Source of the DNA: Caldisericum exile_A
Lineage (GTDB): Bacteria; Caldisericota; Caldisericia; Caldisericales; Caldisericaceae
DNA length: 18,722 nucleotides
Reading direction: 5' to 3'
Assembly (NCBI RefSeq): GCF_047785965.1
Contig: NZ_JBLOBF010000017.1
Span: forward strand, 1 to 18,722
Positions 15,609 through 18,722 of the stretch are shown piece by piece. Position 1 is the first letter of the stretch. Every line of letters starts with the position of its first letter. Below the pieces are notes generated by a model that had not been told where the DNA came from, searched no databases, and worked only from the letters and a program-made list of their open reading frames with translations. The position numbers and the translations under genes are program-made.

Positions 15609-16190
15609 ATGAGCAAAAGATGCATAAATCCAGAATGTGAAGCCTTTAAAGAGCTTCAAAAGTTTCCCGATGAGGAAACTATATGCCCTCTTTGTGGTGG
15701 AGATTTAGCTCCTGATGAAGAGGAAGTCAAGGACCAACAAGAAACCCCAAAAGAGGGTGAAGGTCTAGAACCAGCAGTTCCCAGTAAGGCTGGAGAGGCT
15801 ATAATTCCAGAAAAAGAGGTTGTAGCTAGTCTTGTTGTAACTTCAATGGGTGGATTCTTTGAATACATCCTGGGAGAAGGCGTTACTTATATAGGAAGAG
15901 ATGATCCAAATTCACATTGGTATCCTCAAATAAAGCTTAATGAGGATAGAACTGTATCAAGAAAACACTGTTCCATTGTGAAAGAAGGAGAAGAATATTT
16001 TATAGAGGATCAGGGAAGCAAACATGGTACACGATTGAATGGCGAAGAGATCAAAGGACAGGGCAAAAAACGTTTGAATAATGGAGATAAAATAAATCTC
16101 GGAGAGGGAAGTGAGATAACTTTTTACCTATCAGAAAATAACAAAGAAGTAAGCAATGCTGAAAGAGCAAAACCCAAAGAAGAAACTTAA
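15609..16190 (+). CDS. Zinc-ribbon and FHA domain protein
   Basis: This 193-residue protein opens with a zinc ribbon (Cys5, Cys10, Cys26, Cys29; pattern CINPEC then CPLC). An acidic, Pro/Glu-rich linker (about 33-75) is followed by a canonical FHA domain (about 80-178): YIGRDD, VSRKHCSI, DQGSKHGTRLNG and NNGDKINLG. It keeps the Arg and the Ser-Arg-x-His contacts for phosphothreonine that the other two FHA domains of the window have lost in part, so it is the best candidate reader of the adjacent kinase's products. It ends in EVSNAERAKPKEET, shared with the VWA protein upstream. AGGAGGG lies 6 bp before ATG 15609. It is cytosolic, co-oriented and closely spaced with the VWA gene, and lies 35 bp before the kinase gene. 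Confidence 0.92.
   Translation: MSKRCINPECEAFKELQKFPDEETICPLCGGDLAPDEEEVKDQQETPKEGEGLEPAVPSKAGEAIIPEKEVVASLVVTSMGGFFEYILGEGVTYIGRDDPNSHWYPQIKLNEDRTVSRKHCSIVKEGEEYFIEDQGSKHGTRLNGEEIKGQGKKRLNNGDKINLGEGSEITFYLSENNKEVSNAERAKPKEET
16134..16186 (+). repeat. 53-bp direct repeat, copy B (3' end of the zinc-ribbon FHA gene)
   Basis: This is the second copy of the repeat at 15537-15589, differing at six positions. It encodes EVSNAERAKPKEE at the C-terminus of the FHA protein. Confidence 0.95.
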
Positions 16191-16225
16191 GAGTTTAGTT
16201 AAAAGTTTAAAAGTTGGGATTTAAT

Positions 16226-17755
16226 ATGGAACGTAAAATAAAATGTGAAATAAAATATAAAGGATCACCTGTTCGTGATGCGAATGGTCAAATTGTATAT
16301 ATTGACCTAATAGAACCTGGCAGTGTGTGTGGAAATTTCAGAATAAAGAAATTCCTCGCAATTGGAGGAATGAGCATTGTTTATGAAGCGAAAGACACAC
16401 GTCCTGATAATAAAGATAAGACGTATGCTTTTAAAGAAATTAAAAAGAACAGAAGTGAACTAACAGAACTAACAGAATTTGAAAAAGTGGCTTTGGAATT
16501 AAAAGGTCTCTTACAAACTATTGACCACCCAAATATTGTTCATGTGTACGATTTATTGTTAGTGGAAAGGGAATTAATCGATCCTAAGTCTGGAGATAAA
16601 CAAAAAATATATAGAGTATACCTGGTTGAGGAATTTATTGAAGGTAAGAGTCTTTCTAAAATATTTGAAGAGAATGGCTATAACCCTCTTAAAGAAGAGA
16701 AGGTTCTTAAATGGGGTATTCAACTATGTGAAGCGGTAACATATTTACAAGAACGCAAAATAATTCATAGAGATATAAAACCTGGAAATCTAATATTAAC
16801 TCCTACTGAGGATATTAAGCTAACTGACTTTGGAATTGCTAGGGTATTTAAAGAAGAAAACTGGCAGGCTTTTTTAAGGGGTGGACAAGGGGATGGAGAT
16901 ACTATCCATGCCGAAACAGCAGAATATTCTCCACCTGAACAAACGAGTGGTGCAACATTTTTTGGAAGCGATGTTTTTAGTATTGGCGCAACGATGTATG
17001 TGTTATTAGGTGGTAAGGATGCAAAGAACTTCCTTAGCAAGAGAAGGGGAGATGTTTCTATACATCAGAGTAGTCCTTTCCCTCCGCTTTCCTGTAAGAA
17101 TGAACAACTTGGACATATAATATCAAAAGCGGTTGAGTTAGATTATAATAAACGATACCAAACTGCCTCTGAAATGTTGAAAGATCTACAATCCATCGGT
17201 GGAGGAGTTGGCATAGGAGTGCCTCCTTATAAGGTGTCCTCTAAACCTCCTTCACCGCCTACTTTTATCTCTCCAACGAATAGGGAGCTAATTGAAGTGC
17301 TTGTTTCAACACAAAATGGGATAGTAATCTCTGGAGATTATATAACTTTTAAATGGTCTAAAGTGGGAGATGCCGATTATTATAATTTACAGGTTTCCGA
17401 CTCGCCTGATTTTAGGAATATTATTTGTAACGAAAAGTTATCCGGGAATTCTTACCAAATTAGGACAGATTCTCTCCTTTCTGGTAAATATTCAGGTGGT
17501 TATTATGTAAGAATTTTCTCAATTAATAAAGGTGGCAGCAATTACAACCAAGTATTTTTCGAAATCAAAACCTATGCCTATTGTTCCTTGAAATGTAATA
17601 ATCAAAATTGTCCTAGAAAGTTTCCTCTCCCTTTAAAGGAATCATGGTGTGACGAGGGTAAACCTCTTGAGCCTCTAACCAAAAGATGCCCTTATTGTGG
17701 CACTTATAATGTTGCCTCAGCAAAATATTGTGATAAATGTGGAAAACCATTATAA
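16226..17755 (+). CDS. Ser/Thr protein kinase with FnIII-like domain and C-terminal zinc ribbons
   Basis: This 509-residue protein carries a Hanks-type kinase domain at about residues 38-325. It has a glycine loop LAIGGMSIVYEA, the ATP Lys70 in AFKEI, HRDIKPGN (catalytic Asp183), DFGIAR (metal Asp201) and the substrate-loop end AEYSPPEQ, so it should be active. Then come a Pro-rich linker (SSKPPSPPTF), an FnIII-like beta domain (about 350-450, ITFKWSKVGDADYYNLQVS) and two Cys-rich modules ending CPYCGTYNVASAKYCDKCG. No membrane segment is present. ATG 16226 is chosen over an in-frame TTG at 16214; the ribosome site is weak (GGGAT). Likely substrates are the VWA and FHA neighbours and the upstream operon, with the PP2C as opposing enzyme. 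It lies between the FHA gene and a membrane gene with the same module types. Confidence 0.95.
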   Translation: MERKIKCEIKYKGSPVRDANGQIVYIDLIEPGSVCGNFRIKKFLAIGGMSIVYEAKDTRPDNKDKTYAFKEIKKNRSELTELTEFEKVALELKGLLQTIDHPNIVHVYDLLLVERELIDPKSGDKQKIYRVYLVEEFIEGKSLSKIFEENGYNPLKEEKVLKWGIQLCEAVTYLQERKIIHRDIKPGNLILTPTEDIKLTDFGIARVFKEENWQAFLRGGQGDGDTIHAETAEYSPPEQTSGATFFGSDVFSIGATMYVLLGGKDAKNFLSKRRGDVSIHQSSPFPPLSCKNEQLGHIISKAVELDYNKRYQTASEMLKDLQSIGGGVGIGVPPYKVSSKPPSPPTFISPTNRELIEVLVSTQNGIVISGDYITFKWSKVGDADYYNLQVSDSPDFRNIICNEKLSGNSYQIRTDSLLSGKYSGGYYVRIFSINKGGSNYNQVFFEIKTYAYCSLKCNNQNCPRKFPLPLKESWCDEGKPLEPLTKRCPYCGTYNVASAKYCDKCGKPL

Positions 17756-17788
17756 GTAACTTTCTTATTATAAATTAGAGGAAATTTG

Positions 17789-18722
17789 ATGAAGTGCCCA
17801 AACTGTAATAGAAATAATCGACCTGGAGCGAAATATTGCTATAACTGTGGGGTAGCTTTATCAAAACGTCCGCCTCGTAAAGCATTCCTAGGTCGGATTC
17901 CACCCATTATCTTTATACCATTTGGAATCGGTATACTATTTGATTCACTCATGGCTCTTGCACTTCTTACAATGCCACTTGTTCCTTTAGTTTGGCACAC
18001 TGCTCCACCTGGTGGATGGGGTTTATTTTCACCCGGAGTATGGCGTCTAATATATCTTGGTGGAGGAATATCACTGGTGCTTGCACTGTTAATCTTCTTC
18101 GTCCGAGGGTCACCACCCATTGTAGGTGTGCCATTAGTTATCGTAGGCTTTATCATATCTACCTATCTAATACCTGATTTTTTCGGTAAGTTAAGTGATG
18201 CTGCAGCCTGGAAATCAACAAAGTTGATTTTACTTTCATGCTATATTCTTAATATATTCACTATCTCTCTTTTAATTAAGAGATTAAAGAGAGCATTGGT
18301 AATTTTGGCTTTGACTTCATTGATGCTTATTTTAACTTTTTACCTTCCAAAAATTAACAAATGGCTGATAAACAAAGGGATTTCTACGGGTATTGATAAG
18401 GTTCAGCTTTTGAGTCCGAAGAATGGATCAATATTACCTCCAGGGAATTTAACTTTATCCTGGCATCGCGTAAACAATGCTACAAAATATGAGGTTATGA
18501 TCTACGACGAAATAAGTAAAACTATTATTACAGATAAAACAACCTCCTCTACCAGCTTTAAGGTAACTTTAAAAGAAGGGAGATACGGATGGTCTGTTAG
18601 GGCTGGAGATAACACTGGAAAATGGGCTCCTTGGTCAGACAAAAGGTTTTTGACAATAACTGCTATTAAAAAAGATGTTATTGCAAAAAAGCCATCTCAA
18701 GTAAAGACAGGGTTTCTTTCCG
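17789..18722 (+). CDS. Zinc-ribbon membrane protein with FnIII-like domain, cut by window end
   Basis: The frame opens at ATG 17789, behind AGAGGAAA, and stays open for 311 codons to the window edge. The N-terminus is a zinc ribbon (Cys3, Cys6, Cys17, Cys20; CPNC then CYNC). Residues about 33-190 hold about five hydrophobic segments, for example RLIYLGGGISLVLALLIFFV and LVILALTSLMLILTFYL. An FnIII-like domain follows (about 205-292: LLSPKNGSILPPGNLTLSWH, ATKYEVMIYD, RYGWSVRAGD). The zinc ribbon and FnIII-like module echo those in the kinase just upstream (33 bp away), but here they are linked to the membrane. It may be a membrane partner of the kinase. The C-terminus is not visible and the function is unknown. 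Confidence 0.85.
   Translation, partial: MKCPNCNRNNRPGAKYCYNCGVALSKRPPRKAFLGRIPPIIFIPFGIGILFDSLMALALLTMPLVPLVWHTAPPGGWGLFSPGVWRLIYLGGGISLVLALLIFFVRGSPPIVGVPLVIVGFIISTYLIPDFFGKLSDAAAWKSTKLILLSCYILNIFTISLLIKRLKRALVILALTSLMLILTFYLPKINKWLINKGISTGIDKVQLLSPKNGSILPPGNLTLSWHRVNNATKYEVMIYDEISKTIITDKTTSSTSFKVTLKEGRYGWSVRAGDNTGKWAPWSDKRFLTITAIKKDVIAKKPSQVKTGFLS

Overview
This is an AT-rich bacterial window. The CRISPR repeat family (begins GTTTTTAGAGTACC, ends GGGATTGAAAC), the A/T-rich coding style and strong AGGAGG-type ribosome sites suggest an anaerobic or thermophilic low-G+C lineage such as Caldisericota, Dictyoglomi, Thermotogota or thermophilic Firmicutes. No rRNA or marker gene is present to settle this.

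Region 1 (1-4669) is a CRISPR array of 35 repeats of 30 bp with spacers of 34-42 bp. It runs off the left edge and is read left to right. Its last regular repeat (2322-2351) and one further perfect repeat (4640-4669) enclose a 2,288-bp block of WG-repeat-like genes: a gene lacking its front, a complete gene, and a gene lacking its back. Both outer breakpoints lie exactly at the repeat edges. Three spacer-level signals stand out. Spacers 2 and 21 look like diverged copies of one gene, differing mostly at wobble positions. The spacer at the left edge and spacer 28 share 27 identical bases. The last spacer holds a consensus-like promoter.

Region 2 (4670-8805) is a housekeeping and debris zone. 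It holds an inverted repeat and a promoter followed by a foldable RNA-like segment (about 4991-5160), then an intact rmuC. After rmuC come a decayed adenine DNA methyltransferase and a truncated type III cas10/csm1 fragment, facing each other. An intact radical-SAM gene of the COG0731 type follows on the minus strand.

Region 3 (8806-10262) is a dead insertion sequence with recognisable terminal inverted repeats and an integrase-core transposase broken by several frameshifts and a stop.

Region 4 (10263-18722) is a phospho-signalling cluster in two plus-strand runs. The first has its own promoter and start/stop overlaps: membrane-FHA protein, secreted-side VWA with a cytoplasmic FHA-like tail, and PP2C phosphatase. 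The second, beyond a 770-bp gap with a decayed transposase fragment and several stem-loops, encodes a cytosolic VWA protein, a zinc-ribbon FHA protein, a Ser/Thr kinase with FnIII-like and zinc-ribbon modules, and a membrane protein with zinc ribbon and FnIII-like domain that is cut by the window edge. Kinase, phosphatase, phosphothreonine reader and two MIDAS-type VWA proteins form a plausible write/erase/read circuit at the membrane. The VWA and FHA proteins of the second run end in the same peptide tail, carried on a 53-bp direct repeat.
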